A stretch of DNA of 64,000 nt from Rhodococcus sp. IEGM 1381. GTDB lineage: Bacteria > Actinomycetota > Actinomycetes > Mycobacteriales > Mycobacteriaceae. Positions 15,272 through 26,974 of this stretch are shown here, one piece after another (the first letter of the stretch is position 1; each line of letters begins with the position of its first letter). The DNA is taken from the NCBI RefSeq assembly GCF_030056795.1, contig NZ_JASHKQ010000006.1, positions 62,001 through 126,000 of the forward strand, written 5' to 3'. The position numbers and the translations under genes are program-made. Below the pieces are notes generated by a model. The model worked only from the letters and a program-made list of their open reading frames with translations. It did no database searches and was not told the origin of the DNA.

Positions 15272-16255
15272 TCAGCCTCGGCGCTGACGCGCGATGTCGG
15301 CCAGCACGACGCCTGCCGCGACAGATGCGTTGAGCGATTCCACCGGCCCCGCCATCGGGATCGACAGGATGTGGTCGCAGGTCTCGCTGACCAGACGCGA
15401 CAGGCCCTTGCCCTCGGATCCGACGACGATGACAACCGGGCCCTTACCGTCGAAGGTGTCGAGTTCGGTGTCGCCGCCGGCATCGAGGCCGACGACCGTG
15501 ACGCCCTTGGACTGCCAATCCTTGAGGGTGCGAGTCAGATTGACCGCGCGCGCGATGGGCAGCCGAGCAGCAGCGCCGGCACTGGTTCGCCACGCCACTG
15601 CGGACACGCTCGCACTGCGCCGCTGCGGGATCACGACGCCGTGGCCACCGAACGCCGCCACGGATCGCACAACTGCGCCCAGGTTGCGCGGGTCGGTGAT
15701 GTTGTCGAGCGCCACGAGCAGCGCCGGCTCCTGGTGCGTGCGCGCGTTCGAGATCAGATCGTCGGGGTGCGCGTAGCGGTACGGCGGTACCTGCAGCGCG
15801 AGGCCCTGGTGCAATCCGTTGGCGCTGAGCTTGTCCAGGTCGGAGCGAGGCACCTCGAGGATGGAGATGCGCGCATCGCCTGCGCGCTGCACTGCTTCCT
15901 TGAGTCGATCGTCGCTGTCGGTACCGACGGCAACCCACAGTGCGGTGGCGGGAACGCCTGCACGCAAGCACTCGACGACCGGGTTGCGACCGAGTACCAC
16001 CTCGGGGCCGTCCTCGGCCTTACGTCCCGCCGGTCGTCCACCCGCGCGGCCACCGGTGTTGGCACCGCGGTTCGTTGCGGACTTCTCGGCGAGCTTGGCC
16101 CGGCGCGCCGCGGGATGCTTGGTGCGCTCGGAGGCGGGAGGCGTTGCGCCACGACCCTCTAGGCCTTTACGACGCTTGCCTCCGGAACCGGCGACCTGCC
16201 CCTTCTTGGTGCCGTCCTTGCGGATTGCGCCGCGCCTACTCGAATTGCCTGCCAT
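15272..16255 (-). CDS. rlmB: 23S rRNA 2'-O-ribose guanosine-2251 methyltransferase-like (RlmB/TrmH family)
   Basis: A 327-residue SpoU-family methyltransferase. The basic, low-complexity N-terminus of about 90 residues is followed by a substrate-binding domain ([15 protein letters not shown]) and a SPOUT knot with [22 protein letters not shown] and [16 protein letters not shown]. It corresponds to Rv3579c of M. tuberculosis. The ATG at 16255 overlaps the cysS stop by one base. It methylates 23S rRNA using S-adenosylmethionine. Confidence 0.9.
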   Translation of the reverse strand: MAGNSSRRGAIRKDGTKKGQVAGSGGKRRKGLEGRGATPPASERTKHPAARRAKLAEKSATNRGANTGGRAGGRPAGRKAEDGPEVVLGRNPVVECLRAGVPATALWVAVGTDSDDRLKEAVQRAGDARISILEVPRSDLDKLSANGLHQGLALQVPPYRYAHPDDLISNARTHQEPALLVALDNITDPRNLGAVVRSVAAFGGHGVVIPQRRSASVSAVAWRTSAGAAARLPIARAVNLTRTLKDWQSKGVTVVGLDAGGDTELDTFDGKGPVVIVVGSEGKGLSRLVSETCDHILSIPMAGPVESLNASVAAGVVLADIARQRRG

Positions 16256-17670
16256 CACAAACCTGCTTCGTCGGTCTTGCTCGTACCCAACGACCATTCG
16301 GGCCCGTTGGGTGTATCTGTCACGTCGACTCCGGCCTTGGCCAGTCTTGTCCGTATGTCGTCTGCGGCGGCCCAGTCCTTGGTCGCCTTCGCCGTTGCCC
16401 GACGCTCCAGCTCGGCCTGGACCAGGACGCCGAGGGCACCCAGAGCGGCTGCGTCGGAACCACTGTCGCCCAGCCAGTGCGGATCGAGTGGGTCGACGCC
16501 GAGTATGTCCAGCATCGCCCGCACACTGCCCGCGTGCTCCACCGCTGCCGGTAGGTCACCGGACTCGAGTGCGGTGTTGCCGAGGGTGACGGTGGCGTGA
16601 ATCTCGGCCAACGCCTTGGGAACTCCGAGGTCGTCGTCGAGAGCAGCGGCAAATCCTGTGGTCCACTTGCCCATCGGTACCTCACCGGCGCGTTCGACGG
16701 CTCGCCGGACGAACCCCTCGATGCCCCGATACGTCACGGCCGCGGTCTCGAGCGCGGTGTCGGAGTACTCGAGCATCGACCGGTAGTGTGCGCCACCGAG
16801 GTAGAACCGAAGCTCTTGCGGCCGAACCTTTTTGAGCACATTGGGTACCGAGAGAACGTTACCGAGGGACTTCGACATCTTCTCGCCGCCCATCGTCACC
16901 CACCCGTTGTGCAGCCAGTACCGCGAGAAGCCGTCGCCGGCCGCCATCGACTGCGCCCGCTCGTTCTCGTGATGCGGGAACACCAGATCGAGCCCGCCGC
17001 AGTGGATGTCGAAATCCGCGCCGAGGTAGGTCTCTGCCATCGCCGAGCATTCGAGGTGCCAACCGGGGCGACCCGGGCCCCACGGCGTCGGCCACGACGG
17101 CTCACCGGGCTTGGCACCCTTCCACAGCGTGAAATCGCGGGGATCACGCTTACCCTCGGCAACACTCTCGCCCTGGTGTACATCGTCGAGCTTGTGCCCG
17201 GACAGCGCGCCGTACCCCGGGAAGCTCTGCACGTCGAAGTAGACGTCGCCGCACTCGTCGGCGTAGGCGTGGCCGCGTTCGATCAAACGCTCGATCATCT
17301 GGACCATCTGCGTGATGTGTCCGGTGGCGCGTGGCTCCGCGGACGGTGGCAGCACTCCGAGCCGGTCGTATGCCCACGTGAAAGATCGCTCGTAGGTCGC
17401 GGCCCACTCCCACCACGGACGGCCTGCGTCGCGTGCCTTGTTGAGGATCTTGTCGTCGATGTCGGTGACGTTGCGGACGAAGGCGACGTCGTAATCGTGC
17501 GCCAGCAACCACCGCCGCAACACGTCGAACGCGACGCCGCTGCGCACATGACCGATGTGGGGTTCACCCTGCACCGTAGCCCCACACAGGTACACCGATG
17601 CATGGCCAGGGACCAAGGGGGTGAATTCCCGCAGGGCCCTCGTCTCGGTGTCGTGTAGGTGAAGGGTCAC
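16255..17670 (-). CDS. cysS: Cysteinyl-tRNA synthetase
   Basis: A 471-residue class Ia synthetase. The HIGH motif is in [11 protein letters not shown] and the KMSKS motif in [11 protein letters not shown]; Zn ligands are expected at the first Cys (YLCG) and in the HLECSAM and HHENE segments. The DALR anticodon region is present at the C-terminus, which separates it from the shorter MshC. The GTG at 17670 is the likely start; a TTG nine bases upstream is also possible. It is in the M. tuberculosis order ispD-ispF-cysS-rlmB. Confidence 0.93.
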   Translation of the reverse strand: MTLHLHDTETRALREFTPLVPGHASVYLCGATVQGEPHIGHVRSGVAFDVLRRWLLAHDYDVAFVRNVTDIDDKILNKARDAGRPWWEWAATYERSFTWAYDRLGVLPPSAEPRATGHITQMVQMIERLIERGHAYADECGDVYFDVQSFPGYGALSGHKLDDVHQGESVAEGKRDPRDFTLWKGAKPGEPSWPTPWGPGRPGWHLECSAMAETYLGADFDIHCGGLDLVFPHHENERAQSMAAGDGFSRYWLHNGWVTMGGEKMSKSLGNVLSVPNVLKKVRPQELRFYLGGAHYRSMLEYSDTALETAAVTYRGIEGFVRRAVERAGEVPMGKWTTGFAAALDDDLGVPKALAEIHATVTLGNTALESGDLPAAVEHAGSVRAMLDILGVDPLDPHWLGDSGSDAAALGALGVLVQAELERRATAKATKDWAAADDIRTRLAKAGVDVTDTPNGPEWSLGTSKTDEAGL

Positions 17671-17693
17671 GACCAGCAATGCTACCGGTGGTT

Positions 17694-18158
17694 TTACCCC
17701 GTCATGACAAGTGCGGTCGCGATGGCCGCAATTCCTTCACCGCGACCGGTCAGACCGAGCCCGTCGGTGGTGGTCGCAGACACCGATACCGGCGCACCGA
17801 GCACGCGCGAGAGGACCTCCTGCGCCTCGATGCGACGCGGTCCGATTTTGGGCCGATTGCCGATGATCTGCACCGCGGCATTGCCGATAGCGAATCCGTC
17901 GGCGTCGAGCAGCCGCTTGACCTCGGTCAACATGGCAGCTCCACTGACCCCGTCCCACTCCGGACGGCCGGTTCCGAACACCGACCCCAGATCGCCGAGG
18001 CCTGCTGCGGACAGCAGCGCGTCGCACAGAGCGTGGGAGGCGACGTCACCATCGGAATGTCCCTCTAGTCCGTCCGCGTCCTCGAACAGCAATCCGGCCA
18101 GCCAACAGGGTCGGCCGGGAGCGATCGGATGGACGTCCGTGCCGATGCCGACTCTCAT
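17694..18158 (-). CDS. ispF: 2-C-methyl-D-erythritol 2,4-cyclodiphosphate synthase
   Basis: A 154-residue MEP-pathway enzyme that cyclises CDP-methylerythritol phosphate with loss of CMP. The metal site GTDVHPI and the segment [17 protein letters not shown] are characteristic. The start at 18158 is preceded by AGAGG. It lies 10 bases downstream of ispD, the partner enzyme two steps earlier, as in M. tuberculosis (Rv3581c-Rv3582c). Confidence 0.94.
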   Translation of the reverse strand: MRVGIGTDVHPIAPGRPCWLAGLLFEDADGLEGHSDGDVASHALCDALLSAAGLGDLGSVFGTGRPEWDGVSGAAMLTEVKRLLDADGFAIGNAAVQIIGNRPKIGPRRIEAQEVLSRVLGAPVSVSATTTDGLGLTGRGEGIAAIATALVMTG

Positions 18159-18168
18159 AGCTCGCCTC

Positions 18169-18834
18169 TCACAGCAGGGCCTGTGCCAGTAGTAGATCGT
18201 GTGGCGTGGTGATCTTGAATGCGAGGGCGTCGCCGAGGATGGTGTGTACCGTTTCGCCGATGCGCTCGACCAAACCCGCGTCGTCGGTGGAGACGTCGGT
18301 GGTCGCGTCGTACGCACGGCGCAGGACGTCGGCGTCGAAGCCCTGCGGTGTCTGTACCGCGCGCAGACTCGCGCGATCGGGTGTGCCGACCACAGCGCCC
18401 ATGAGGTCGACGGACTTGATGGTGTCGACGACCGGAAGAACCGGAATGACGGCGGAGCGGCCGGCGCGCACCTCGGCCACGACGCGGGCGATCAGCGTCG
18501 GTGGAGTGAGGGCACGCGCGGCGTCGTGGACCAGCACTATGGACGCGTCACCGACAGCAGCGAGACCGGCTCGTACAGAATCGGTGCGCTCGTCGCCACC
18601 CGCTACGACAAGTACATCGGCACCGACGTGATTGCGAGCCGCGTCGAGCAAATCCGCGGGAACGATGACAACGATGCGATCGACGGCACCCGAGGCCCGC
18701 AACCCGTCCACGGACCGCGTCAGAAGAGAGTCGGTACCCAGACAGACGAATGCCTTCGGCTCGTCGTGTCCGAGCCGAAGGCCTTTGCCTGCAGCGGGTA
18801 CCAGCGCGACTACGTCGCCGGCAGTACCGTTCAC
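18169..18834 (-). CDS. ispD: 2-C-methyl-D-erythritol 4-phosphate cytidylyltransferase
   Basis: A 221-residue nucleotidyltransferase of the MEP isoprenoid pathway. The CTP-binding [10 protein letters not shown] replaces the common GxGxRxG loop, and [10 protein letters not shown] and QTPQGF are present. It starts at GTG 18834, 18 bases after carD, so carD-ispD-ispF-cysS-rlmB probably form one transcript. Confidence 0.93.
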   Translation of the reverse strand: MNGTAGDVVALVPAAGKGLRLGHDEPKAFVCLGTDSLLTRSVDGLRASGAVDRIVVIVPADLLDAARNHVGADVLVVAGGDERTDSVRAGLAAVGDASIVLVHDAARALTPPTLIARVVAEVRAGRSAVIPVLPVVDTIKSVDLMGAVVGTPDRASLRAVQTPQGFDADVLRRAYDATTDVSTDDAGLVERIGETVHTILGDALAFKITTPHDLLLAQALL

Positions 18835-18852
18835 TCTGGAAAGCTGTTCACA

Positions 18853-19362
<510 letters not shown>

Positions 19363-19629
19363 TTATCCAGAATACCACGCCTCATATCAACGGTGCAGGT
19401 CAGGGGCATAGCGATGCCGAATCAGGGGTTGACACAGAAGGATCGACGTGTATCCGGGGCCACATTTTCACGTGGACAGTTCTGCAAGTTCTTCTTCTGA
19501 CAGGCACCCCCACCTGGCGTCATCGGGCCGCTGGCAGACCCCACGAGCGGTCGGTGCACGAGAACTACTACTCTGCCTAATGGACGAGATGGACCGAGCC
19601 GGCCCGGCACCACATGGAGGACGACCGAA

Positions 19630-20235
19630 GTGACTGCAATCGACGCTGCGACACCGCTTGGCCGCCATCGCAGAGTGGCCACCACTCTCGCCCTTCTCGC
19701 AGGTGGCGCACTCGCCCTCACGGCGTGCGGCGCAGGCCAGATCTCCCAGACCGCCACCCAGGTCGCCGCAGTCAACGGCAACTCCGCCGACGTGGGCGAC
19801 ATCCAGCTGCGCAACGTGCACGTGGTGTACCCCAATTCGCAGGAGTACAGCATCGAGCCCGGCGGCACCGTCGAGCTCGGCTTCACGGCCATCAACTCGA
19901 ACCCGGCCGTCGCCGACGAACTGACCGGCATCTCGTCACCCGAGGCACAGATCACCATCGTCGACGAAGCGGAACCGGGCAGCACCGAGATCGCTGCCTC
20001 GACCGCCCTGGGTGCAGGTGCGCCCGCTGATACTCAGCTCGACGATCCGCTGGTGCCGATCCAGTTGATCAAGGTCGAGATGGCCGACATCAGCGAGAAC
20101 GTCCGTCCGGGCCTGACGCTGCCGGTGACGTTCGAGTTCGCGAACGCAGGCGAGGTCGTCGTCAACGTCCCGGTCGATGCCGGTCACGAGCTCGAGCGCT
20201 CCGAAGAGGCAGTGTCCGAGCACAGCGGCGAATAA
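19630..20235 (+). CDS. lpqE: LpqE-like lipoprotein
   Basis: A 201-residue lipoprotein starting at GTG with GGAGGA about 8 bases ahead. The signal peptide ends in a lipobox LTAC (Cys33). The mature part is a beta-rich domain (about residues 55-185) resembling copper-chaperone or PCu(A)C-like folds, without an obvious Met/His copper site. The position between carD and radA equals that of LpqE (Rv3584) in M. tuberculosis. Its function is unknown. Confidence 0.82.
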   Translation: MTAIDAATPLGRHRRVATTLALLAGGALALTACGAGQISQTATQVAAVNGNSADVGDIQLRNVHVVYPNSQEYSIEPGGTVELGFTAINSNPAVADELTGISSPEAQITIVDEAEPGSTEIAASTALGAGAPADTQLDDPLVPIQLIKVEMADISENVRPGLTLPVTFEFANAGEVVVNVPVDAGHELERSEEAVSEHSGE

Positions 20236-20292
20236 CGACTGGGGCGGTCGAGGTCGCCCAAGATTGTCGGTACCGATCGTTAGGCTTCCGAC

Positions 20293-21690
20293 GTGGTCAA
20301 ACTGAAGTCGAGCTACCGCTGCTCTGCATGTAATCACTCGGTCTCGAAATGGGTCGGGCGCTGTCCCGAATGTGGTAACTGGGGATCGATGGACGAGGTC
20401 CAGGCCACCGCCGCGCCCCTGACCACGCGTGCAGGCGCGTCGACACTGCGGTCCGGCGGCGGGGCGATGATCCCGACCACGCCCGCAGCTGCTCTGACGA
20501 CCATCAGCAGTGCCACCTCGCAGGCCAACACCACCGGGATCGACGAGTTCGACCGCGTACTGGGCGGCGGATTGGTGCCCGGTTCGGTCGTACTGCTCGC
20601 GGGTGAACCAGGTGTCGGCAAGTCGACCCTGCTGCTCGAGGTGGTGCATCGGTGGGCCCGCTCGGCACCGGATCGTCGCGCGCTCTACGTCACGGGTGAG
20701 GAATCAGCCGGCCAGGTTCGGTTGCGCGCGGACCGCACCGGCGCGGTACACGAGCGAGTATTCCTCGCCGCGGAGTCCGATCTGGCCACGGTGTTCGGCC
20801 ACGTCGAACAGGTCAAGCCGAGCCTGCTGATCGTCGATTCGGTACAGACGATGCTCGCCGCCGACGTCGACGGCGTCATCGGCGGAGTCACGCAGGTTCG
20901 AGCCATCACCAGCGCCCTGACCACCCTGGCCAAGACCACCGGAGTGGCGGTGCTGCTCGTCGGACATGTCACCAAGGACGGCGCGGTGGCAGGTCCTCGG
21001 TCGCTCGAGCATCTGGTCGACGTGGTCCTCAACTTCGAGGGGGACAAGCACTCCACGCTGCGGATGATCCGGGGCGTCAAGAATCGGTTCGGGGCCTCCG
21101 ACGAAGTGGGGTGCTTCGAGTTACGAGAGACCGGCATCGTCGGCATCAGCGATCCGTCCGGGTTGTTTCTGCATCATCGGAGCGACGCCGTCCCCGGGAC
21201 GGCCGTCACGGTGACCATGGACGGCAAGCGGCCGCTGCTGGCGGAATTGCAAGCACTGATCGTCGACACCGCGATGCCGTCGCCTCGGCGTGCGGTCAGC
21301 GGACTCGATCACGCTCGAGTGGCGATGATCCTGGCCGTACTCGAACGCCGGTGCGGGGTCAGGGTCTCCAAGGCCGAGGTCTATGCCGCCACCGTCGGTG
21401 GCATGCGCACCAGCGAACCGTCCGCGGACCTCGCTCTCGCGGCGGCCGTGGCCTCGGCCGTGCGCGATCAACCCCTGCCTGCAGGAATGGTCATTCTGGG
21501 CGAAGTGGGCCTGGCCGGCGAGGTGCGGCGGGTGGCCGGGTTGGGCCGTCGACTCGCCGAAGCGGCACGACTGGGCTTCAACTACGCGATCGTCCCCGAG
21601 GACGCCGGACCCATACCCGACGGCATCAAGGTAAAGACGGTCACCAACGTCGGCGAGGCGTTGACCTACACGCGTATGCGCCCCGTATGA
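20293..21690 (+). CDS. radA: DNA repair protein RadA
   Basis: A 465-residue RecA-family ATPase that promotes branch migration in recombination. It has the N-terminal zinc finger ([18 protein letters not shown]), Walker [10 protein letters not shown], the RadA-specific KNRFG motif and a C-terminal Lon-like domain with [12 protein letters not shown]. It starts at GTG 20293, 57 bases after lpqE, and precedes disA by 87 bases, as in many actinobacteria. Confidence 0.95.
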   Translation: MVKLKSSYRCSACNHSVSKWVGRCPECGNWGSMDEVQATAAPLTTRAGASTLRSGGGAMIPTTPAAALTTISSATSQANTTGIDEFDRVLGGGLVPGSVVLLAGEPGVGKSTLLLEVVHRWARSAPDRRALYVTGEESAGQVRLRADRTGAVHERVFLAAESDLATVFGHVEQVKPSLLIVDSVQTMLAADVDGVIGGVTQVRAITSALTTLAKTTGVAVLLVGHVTKDGAVAGPRSLEHLVDVVLNFEGDKHSTLRMIRGVKNRFGASDEVGCFELRETGIVGISDPSGLFLHHRSDAVPGTAVTVTMDGKRPLLAELQALIVDTAMPSPRRAVSGLDHARVAMILAVLERRCGVRVSKAEVYAATVGGMRTSEPSADLALAAAVASAVRDQPLPAGMVILGEVGLAGEVRRVAGLGRRLAEAARLGFNYAIVPEDAGPIPDGIKVKTVTNVGEALTYTRMRPV

Positions 21691-21777
21691 CACCGGGCAG
21701 TACTCTTTGTTCGCACGAGAACATCGAACGCACGGGCAGAGGACGCCGCGCGCCGACATGACACGAGGGGGTTGGCC

Positions 21778-22863
21778 ATGGAGGGCACCACGCCGTCCCC
21801 AGCGTTGCGCGAAACCATCGCTCGGCTCGCACCGGGCACCGCCCTGCGCGACGGCCTCGAGCGAATTCTGCGTGGCCGCACCGGGGGATTGATCGTCCTC
21901 GGCTACGACGAAGAGATCGAAGCGATCTGCGACGGCGGCTTCGAGCTCGATGTCGAGTTCGCACCGACCAGGCTTCGAGAACTGTCGAAAATGGATGGCG
22001 CAGTGGTGCTTTCGACCGACGGCAAGCGCATCGTTCGGTCCAACGTCCAGCTGGTCCCCGATCACAAGATCCCCACCGTCGAGTCCGGCACCCGACACCG
22101 TGCCGCCGAGCGAACCGCCATGCAAACCGGCTATCCCGTTGTCTCGGTGAGCCAGTCGATGAGCATCGTCAGCGTCTACGTCGACGGCATCAGACACGTC
22201 GTCGAAGGCTCGGCCACCATCCTCTCTCGCGCCAATCAGGCCGTCGCGACCCTCGAGCGTTACAAGGCTCGGCTCGACGAGAACACCCGTCAGCTCTCCG
22301 TCGTCGAGATCGAAGACTTCGTGACTCTCCGCGATGCCTTGACCGTCGCGCAGCGGCTCGAGATGGTGCGGCGAGTGTCGGTGGAGATCGAACAGAACGT
22401 CCTCGAACTCGGTACCGACGGCAGGCAGCTCGCCCTGCAGCTCGAAGAGTTGTTGGGCGACAACGACGTCGATCGTCAACTGATAGTGCGCGACTACCTG
22501 GCCGGCAACGAACCACCGAGCACCACCGGAGTCGAGAAAGCGCTCGCGGCCCTCGACAAGCTGACCGACGTCGATCTGCTGGATCTGACCACGCTCGCCC
22601 GCGCTTTCGGCTATCCCGCGACCATCGAGGCTCTCGACACCCCGATGAGTCCTCGCGGCTATCGGGTACTCACGCGCGTTCCGAGGTTGCAGTTCAGCCA
22701 GATTCATCGCCTCGTCGGCGCGTTCGGCACTTTGCAGGGGCTGCTCGCCGCCACTGCCGCCGACCTGCAATCGGTCGACGGCATCGGCGGATTGTGGGCT
22801 CGTCACATCAGGGAAGGCTTGTCCAGGCTGGCCGAGGCGTCGATCTCGGGGCCGTACGACTAG
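21778..22863 (+). CDS. disA: Diadenylate cyclase / DNA integrity scanning protein
   Basis: A 361-residue DisA. The N-terminal DAC domain carries the DGA (KMDGAVVLS) and RHR (GTRHRAAER) motifs needed to make cyclic di-AMP from two ATP. A coiled middle and a C-terminal helix-hairpin-helix DNA-binding end ([18 protein letters not shown]) follow. The ATG 21778 has GAGGGGG six bases before it. Next to radA, it links c-di-AMP with DNA state. Its stop shares CTAG with the convergent gene. Confidence 0.95.
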   Translation: MEGTTPSPALRETIARLAPGTALRDGLERILRGRTGGLIVLGYDEEIEAICDGGFELDVEFAPTRLRELSKMDGAVVLSTDGKRIVRSNVQLVPDHKIPTVESGTRHRAAERTAMQTGYPVVSVSQSMSIVSVYVDGIRHVVEGSATILSRANQAVATLERYKARLDENTRQLSVVEIEDFVTLRDALTVAQRLEMVRRVSVEIEQNVLELGTDGRQLALQLEELLGDNDVDRQLIVRDYLAGNEPPSTTGVEKALAALDKLTDVDLLDLTTLARAFGYPATIEALDTPMSPRGYRVLTRVPRLQFSQIHRLVGAFGTLQGLLAATAADLQSVDGIGGLWARHIREGLSRLAEASISGPYD

Positions 22864-23732
22864 GACGGCTTCTTGGTCCCCGGGAGGAAACCGGCGTCGA
22901 TCACGGCCTTCACATAGGGCCGTGCGCTCGTGATCAACTGATCCGCGTCCGGGACGTTCTTCCACACTGCCGATGCCATGGCGTCGGTGCGATCTTCGAT
23001 GTGCTGATCGAGAGCGGTGCCGCTGTCGGTCAGTGTCTCACCCTCGGCCGAGGTGGTGAGCAGTCCGCGGGTGGCGAGTCGTTCTGCGGCTGAGTCCCAT
23101 TCGCTTTCGGACCACTGCCTCGTCAGCTGCGTGATGCGCTTGCCGAGCGCTCGGCGGCCGGGCTGCGGGGTCGGGCGGACGGCCTCGTGGAACACTGCCG
23201 CTTCCGCCGGGTCGAGTTCTGCGTCGATCAACGCGGCGAGGTGGCCGTCGCCGCGCCACTCACGCAGGACGGTGATGGAATGCCAGAGGGCAAGGTGCGG
23301 CACGTCGGGTCGCTCGACGGAATGCCACGCTGCTGCGAGCGGCCGGCCGGCGAACGAGGCGGTGTCGCCGATATCGCCCAGACGGCCTGCCAACGTGGCG
23401 AGCGCCGGGTCGTCCGCCAAGGAGCCGAGAGCCGTTCCGAGAACGGAGTCGAGCAGAGTCCACCGACGGTCGGACACCGCATCCAGACCGACGGCCACAG
23501 CGGCGGGCCACGCATGCTCGATCAGCACCGGGTTGAAGTTGTAGAACGCAGCCGCAACAACACTCGGCGTGCACGGACCCATCGGGGCGGCCCGTGCACC
23601 GACGTACCAGGCATGACCGTCGAGTCCGGTGTCCTCGTAGGCCGTCCCCAACTCCGGATTGAAGTAGGCGGTGACGTGAAAAGGTTCGAACGTCTTGTAG
23701 GCGGCGCGGGCGAGGGCTGTCGAGGTGGTCAT
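22860..23732 (-). CDS. SCO6745-family protein
   Basis: A 290-residue protein recognised as the actinobacterial SCO6745 family, which has a helical fold and a winged-helix-like C-terminal region (about residues 200-265, with [23 protein letters not shown]). It opens with a segment typical of the family: [16 protein letters not shown]. The function is not established. It converges on disA and shares the four bases CTAG. It is not in the M. tuberculosis backbone at this point, so it is an insertion relative to that order. Confidence 0.75.
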   Translation of the reverse strand: MTTSTALARAAYKTFEPFHVTAYFNPELGTAYEDTGLDGHAWYVGARAAPMGPCTPSVVAAAFYNFNPVLIEHAWPAAVAVGLDAVSDRRWTLLDSVLGTALGSLADDPALATLAGRLGDIGDTASFAGRPLAAAWHSVERPDVPHLALWHSITVLREWRGDGHLAALIDAELDPAEAAVFHEAVRPTPQPGRRALGKRITQLTRQWSESEWDSAAERLATRGLLTTSAEGETLTDSGTALDQHIEDRTDAMASAVWKNVPDADQLITSARPYVKAVIDAGFLPGTKKPS

Positions 23733-23747
23733 GAGATCCGACCGTAC

Positions 23748-24476
23748 TCAGCCGGTGATGTTGAACGGCTCCGGCACACTCTTGAGCTCGCCGAGCTGCG
23801 CGATCGCCTGGTATGCACCGACACCCACCGGGATACGCTCTTCACCGCAACCGGGAACGGAGTTGGTACCCGACCACTTGACCGTGAATCCGGCTTGCTC
23901 GCCGGGCTTGAAGGTACGCAGATCGGACGCGGCGTTGGGGAAGCAGTCGACGTTGGACCAGATGCGCTGATTGTCGAGCGTGTAGACGAGCGCCTGCTGC
24001 AGACCGGCACCGACGTCGCGCTGGCATTCGGTGGAGCCGATGTTGGTGATGACCACGGTGAACACAGGCTCTTCACCCAAACGGTAGGTGGCCTTCTCCG
24101 GCGTCACCTTGATCGCGAGTGACTGGTCCGGGCACTGGTTGGCGATTACCGGAGCCGGTGCACCGCTGGTGGTCACTGCTGCGCCACCACCGGCGGCAGA
24201 GTCGGTGCCTCCACCCGATCCACCCGAGCCGCCGCCGGAGCCACCCGAGCCGCCGGAATCACCTTCGGTGGCGGACGAGCTGGGTGATGGCAGAGCCGAA
24301 GTCGATGCGGGTGCCGAAACAACTCCGGCCGGAGCGGCCTCGGTGTCGTCGGAACGGCCGCTGAGCGAAGCGATGAACCACACGATCAATCCGAGGACGA
24401 CAACGGCCGCACCGATGGCGAGCGCGCGGCGTCGCCAATAGATTTCGGGAGGCAAAGGCCCGCTCGGTTCCAACAC
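23748..24476 (-). CDS. Membrane-anchored conserved protein (Rv3587c-like)
   Basis: A 242-residue protein with a single N-terminal transmembrane helix (about residues 17-38), a disordered Ser/Gly/Ala-rich linker (about 45-105) and an extracytoplasmic beta-rich domain with four cysteines that may pair (NQCPDQ, STECQR, VDCFP, VPGCGEE). It corresponds in position and layout to M. tuberculosis Rv3587c, between disA and carbonic anhydrase. The function is unknown. It starts at GTG. Confidence 0.75.
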   Translation of the reverse strand: MLEPSGPLPPEIYWRRRALAIGAAVVVLGLIVWFIASLSGRSDDTEAAPAGVVSAPASTSALPSPSSSATEGDSGGSGGSGGGSGGSGGGTDSAAGGGAAVTTSGAPAPVIANQCPDQSLAIKVTPEKATYRLGEEPVFTVVITNIGSTECQRDVGAGLQQALVYTLDNQRIWSNVDCFPNAASDLRTFKPGEQAGFTVKWSGTNSVPGCGEERIPVGVGAYQAIAQLGELKSVPEPFNITG

Positions 24477-24566
24477 GAATCAACCGTATGCGGCCGGAGG
24501 CAACCTTTCCCTGAGCCCGCGCGGCGTGTCGCGCGAACGACTGGCTCGCACAGGCTTGGGCACGAG

Positions 24567-25193
24567 TCAGGCGGGCTGTTCGCCGATGTCGCCGATGACC
24601 TCGCGGAGCTGCGCGTGCCCCTTGGACAGCTGGTAGGTGAGGCCGACGATCGCGAGTTCCCCGGCTTCTACCTTGTCGGCGACGATGCGGGAGCGCTGCA
24701 TCAGCAGATTGCCCGTCTCCTGGACGTGCCGTGCCTCGAACTCGTCGACCGCCTCGTAACCGTCACGTCGGGCCGAGAGCACGGACGGGGTGACGCGTTC
24801 GACGACGTCGCGGATGTAGCCACCGGGGACGTCTCCGCTTTCGAGGGCGTCGACGGTCGCCTGGACTGCACCGCAGTGATCGTGACCGAGCACCACGATC
24901 AACGGCGCGTTCAGCACCGCGACGCCGTACTCGATGGAACCGAGGACGGCGGAGTCCACCACGTGACCGGCGGTGCGAACGACGAACATGTCACCGAGGC
25001 CCTGATCGAAGATGATCTCGGCCGCAACGCGCGAGTCGGCGCAGCCGAACAGGATGGCACCGGGATGCTGAGCGCTCTCGAGGCGAGCACGGTCCTCGAT
25101 GCCCTGCGACGGGTGCAGGACCTCTCCGGAGACGAACCGTTGGTTGCCTTCCTTGAGTGACTTCCAGGCAGCGATCGGATTCGAAGCAGGCAT
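24567..25193 (-). CDS. Beta-class carbonic anhydrase
   Basis: A 208-residue beta-carbonic anhydrase that interconverts CO2 and bicarbonate. Zinc ligands are Cys51 and the Asp53/Arg55 dyad in GCADSRV, and His104 and Cys107 in VLGHDHCGA. It matches M. tuberculosis CanB (Rv3588c) in the opening MPxxNPxAAWKxLKEGN and at the end NIGE/DIGE. The ATG at 25193 is preferred on that match; an ATG nine bases upstream exists. It is divergent from mutY. Confidence 0.93.
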   Translation of the reverse strand: MPASNPIAAWKSLKEGNQRFVSGEVLHPSQGIEDRARLESAQHPGAILFGCADSRVAAEIIFDQGLGDMFVVRTAGHVVDSAVLGSIEYGVAVLNAPLIVVLGHDHCGAVQATVDALESGDVPGGYIRDVVERVTPSVLSARRDGYEAVDEFEARHVQETGNLLMQRSRIVADKVEAGELAIVGLTYQLSKGHAQLREVIGDIGEQPA

Positions 25194-25283
25194 GGAATCC
25201 ATTGTGCACGCGCCGCGGGCGCGGGGCGAGTTGGGTTCACTATTGTTGGTACCGATCACAGACACGAGAAGAAGGGCGCACAG

Positions 25284-26168
25284 TTGCCGATCGATGCCGA
25301 GGCTCTGCTCGGGTGGTTCGACACCGACGGGCGCGACCTGCCGTGGCGTCGTCCGGGCGTGAGCGCCTGGCAGATCCTGATGAGCGAGATCATGCTGCAG
25401 CAGACTCCGGTGGTGCGGGTGGCACCCATCTGGGAGCAGTGGGTGCAGCGGTGGCCGGTGCCCTCGGCGATGGCAGCGTCCTCGCAGGCCGAGGTACTGC
25501 GTGCGTGGGGCAAGTTGGGCTATCCGCGTCGAGCGCTGCGGTTGCACGAGTGCTCGCGAGCGCTCGCCGAGGAGTACGGCGACGAGGTGCCGAGCGACGT
25601 GGACACACTGCTGAGCCTGCCGGGCATCGGTGCCTACACAGCAAGAGCGGTCGCGTGCTTCGCCTACGGTCAGCGAGTTCCGGTGGTGGACACCAATGTT
25701 CGACGCGTTGTCGCGCGTGCGCAGCATGGCGGCGCCGAGCCCGGAAATCCCTCCACCACAAGGGATCTGGCCGATGTGGAGCAGCTGCTGCCGGTGAGCG
25801 TCCCGCGGGCGGCCCGATACTCGGCGGCATTGATGGAGCTCGGCGCGCTGATCTGTACCGCCAAGAATCCGGCGTGCCTGCTGTGCCCGTTGCCGGAATG
25901 TGCCTGGATCGAGGCGGGCAGACCCGCGCACACCGGGCCTGCGAAGAAGGTCCAGAAGTTCGCAGGCACCGACCGTCAGGTTCGCGGCAAACTCATGTCG
26001 GTGCTGCGCGAGAGCACCGGTCCTGTCGAACGAGCCCAGCTCGACATCGTCTGGCCCACCGACCCGACCCAACGCGACCGTGCTCTCGATTCGTTGCTCA
26101 CCGACGGCTTGATCGAACAAACCGAATCGGGATTGTTCGCCCTCGCGGGCGAGGGTTCGGACGGTTAG
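25284..26168 (+). CDS. mutY: A/G-specific adenine glycosylase MutY
   Basis: A 294-residue base-excision enzyme that removes A opposite 8-oxoG. Catalytic Glu35 is in SEIMLQQT, the helix-hairpin-helix is LPGIGAYTARAV with the Asp in VVDTNVRRV, and the [4Fe-4S] cluster site is C-x6-C-x2-C-x5-C in CTAKNPACLLCPLPEC. The C-terminal NUDIX-like domain of long MutY proteins is missing, as in M. tuberculosis. It starts at TTG 25284. Confidence 0.93.
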   Translation: MPIDAEALLGWFDTDGRDLPWRRPGVSAWQILMSEIMLQQTPVVRVAPIWEQWVQRWPVPSAMAASSQAEVLRAWGKLGYPRRALRLHECSRALAEEYGDEVPSDVDTLLSLPGIGAYTARAVACFAYGQRVPVVDTNVRRVVARAQHGGAEPGNPSTTRDLADVEQLLPVSVPRAARYSAALMELGALICTAKNPACLLCPLPECAWIEAGRPAHTGPAKKVQKFAGTDRQVRGKLMSVLRESTGPVERAQLDIVWPTDPTQRDRALDSLLTDGLIEQTESGLFALAGEGSDG

Positions 26169-26974
26169 GACGCCAGAAACTCGACCAGAGCCGCATTGAC
26201 CGCATCGGGGCGTTCGAGGTAGCCGAAGTGGCCGGTGTCGGCTATTTCGACATAGCGCGCACCGGGTATCGCGGCGGCAACGTCACGGCACTGCTGCACC
26301 GGAATCATGCGGTCATCGGCAAATCCGATCACCAGAGATTTCGCCCTGATCGACCGGTACGCAGCCAATCGGTCTGTCCCGGAGCGCATTTCGAGTCCGA
26401 TCTGCGCCCGCATGCCCGCCGTCTTCCGGCCACCCGAATATTCGAGAACTGCCAACCAATCGCCGATCGCACTGTCGTCGGCCAGGGTCTTCGGTGAAAA
26501 GTTCTGCATCGCAGTCATTGCCGCGCGGTACGACGCGGGAAGTTCGATTCCGGCGTCGTGGAGATCCTTCTCACCCTTCGACATCTGCACACGAAAGGTG
26601 GTGGCCTTACCGAAGGTGGCCATCATCACTGCATGCGACACCAGATCCGGCCGGGCCAAAGCCAATTCCTGGGTGACGCGGGCTCCCATCGAGGTGCCCA
26701 CGACGCGCGCGGGGCCACCACCGAGGTGCTCGACGAGGGCAGCGGTGTCGGCCACCAGGTCGTCGAGCATCATCCCGCCCGCGCACTCCGAAGACGGTGC
26801 GATACCGCGATTGTCGAACGTCGCGACCCGAAACCCGCTCTTCACCAGGGCTGGAACCTGATGGGTTCGCCATACCCGCCCCGGGCTGCCGGTTCCCATC
26901 ACCAGCACTACGAGCGGTCCGGCACCGGTGACGTCGTGGTTCAGATCGATTCCGTTGAGCTTCGCGAGAGGCAT
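26165..26974 (-). CDS. Alpha/beta-hydrolase
   Basis: A 269-residue alpha/beta-hydrolase. The nucleophile elbow reads VGTSMGAR, the oxyanion-side motif is VMGTGSPGR, and the acid/His pair is expected at DDRMIPV and ADTGHFGYLE. The nearest relatives are TAP- or epoxide-hydrolase-like proteins of unknown substrate. It overlaps the next hydrolase (26941-27717) by 34 bases, so both are probably translated from one message. It converges on mutY and shares TTAG. Confidence 0.85.
   Translation of the reverse strand: MPLAKLNGIDLNHDVTGAGPLVVLVMGTGSPGRVWRTHQVPALVKSGFRVATFDNRGIAPSSECAGGMMLDDLVADTAALVEHLGGGPARVVGTSMGARVTQELALARPDLVSHAVMMATFGKATTFRVQMSKGEKDLHDAGIELPASYRAAMTAMQNFSPKTLADDSAIGDWLAVLEYSGGRKTAGMRAQIGLEMRSGTDRLAAYRSIRAKSLVIGFADDRMIPVQQCRDVAAAIPGARYVEIADTGHFGYLERPDAVNAALVEFLAS

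Noticed and set aside
19429-19456. TTGACA with TATCCG 16 bases later, upstream of lpqE
   Set aside because: The -10 is poor and the distance to the gene is over 170 bases; not strong enough to annotate as a promoter.
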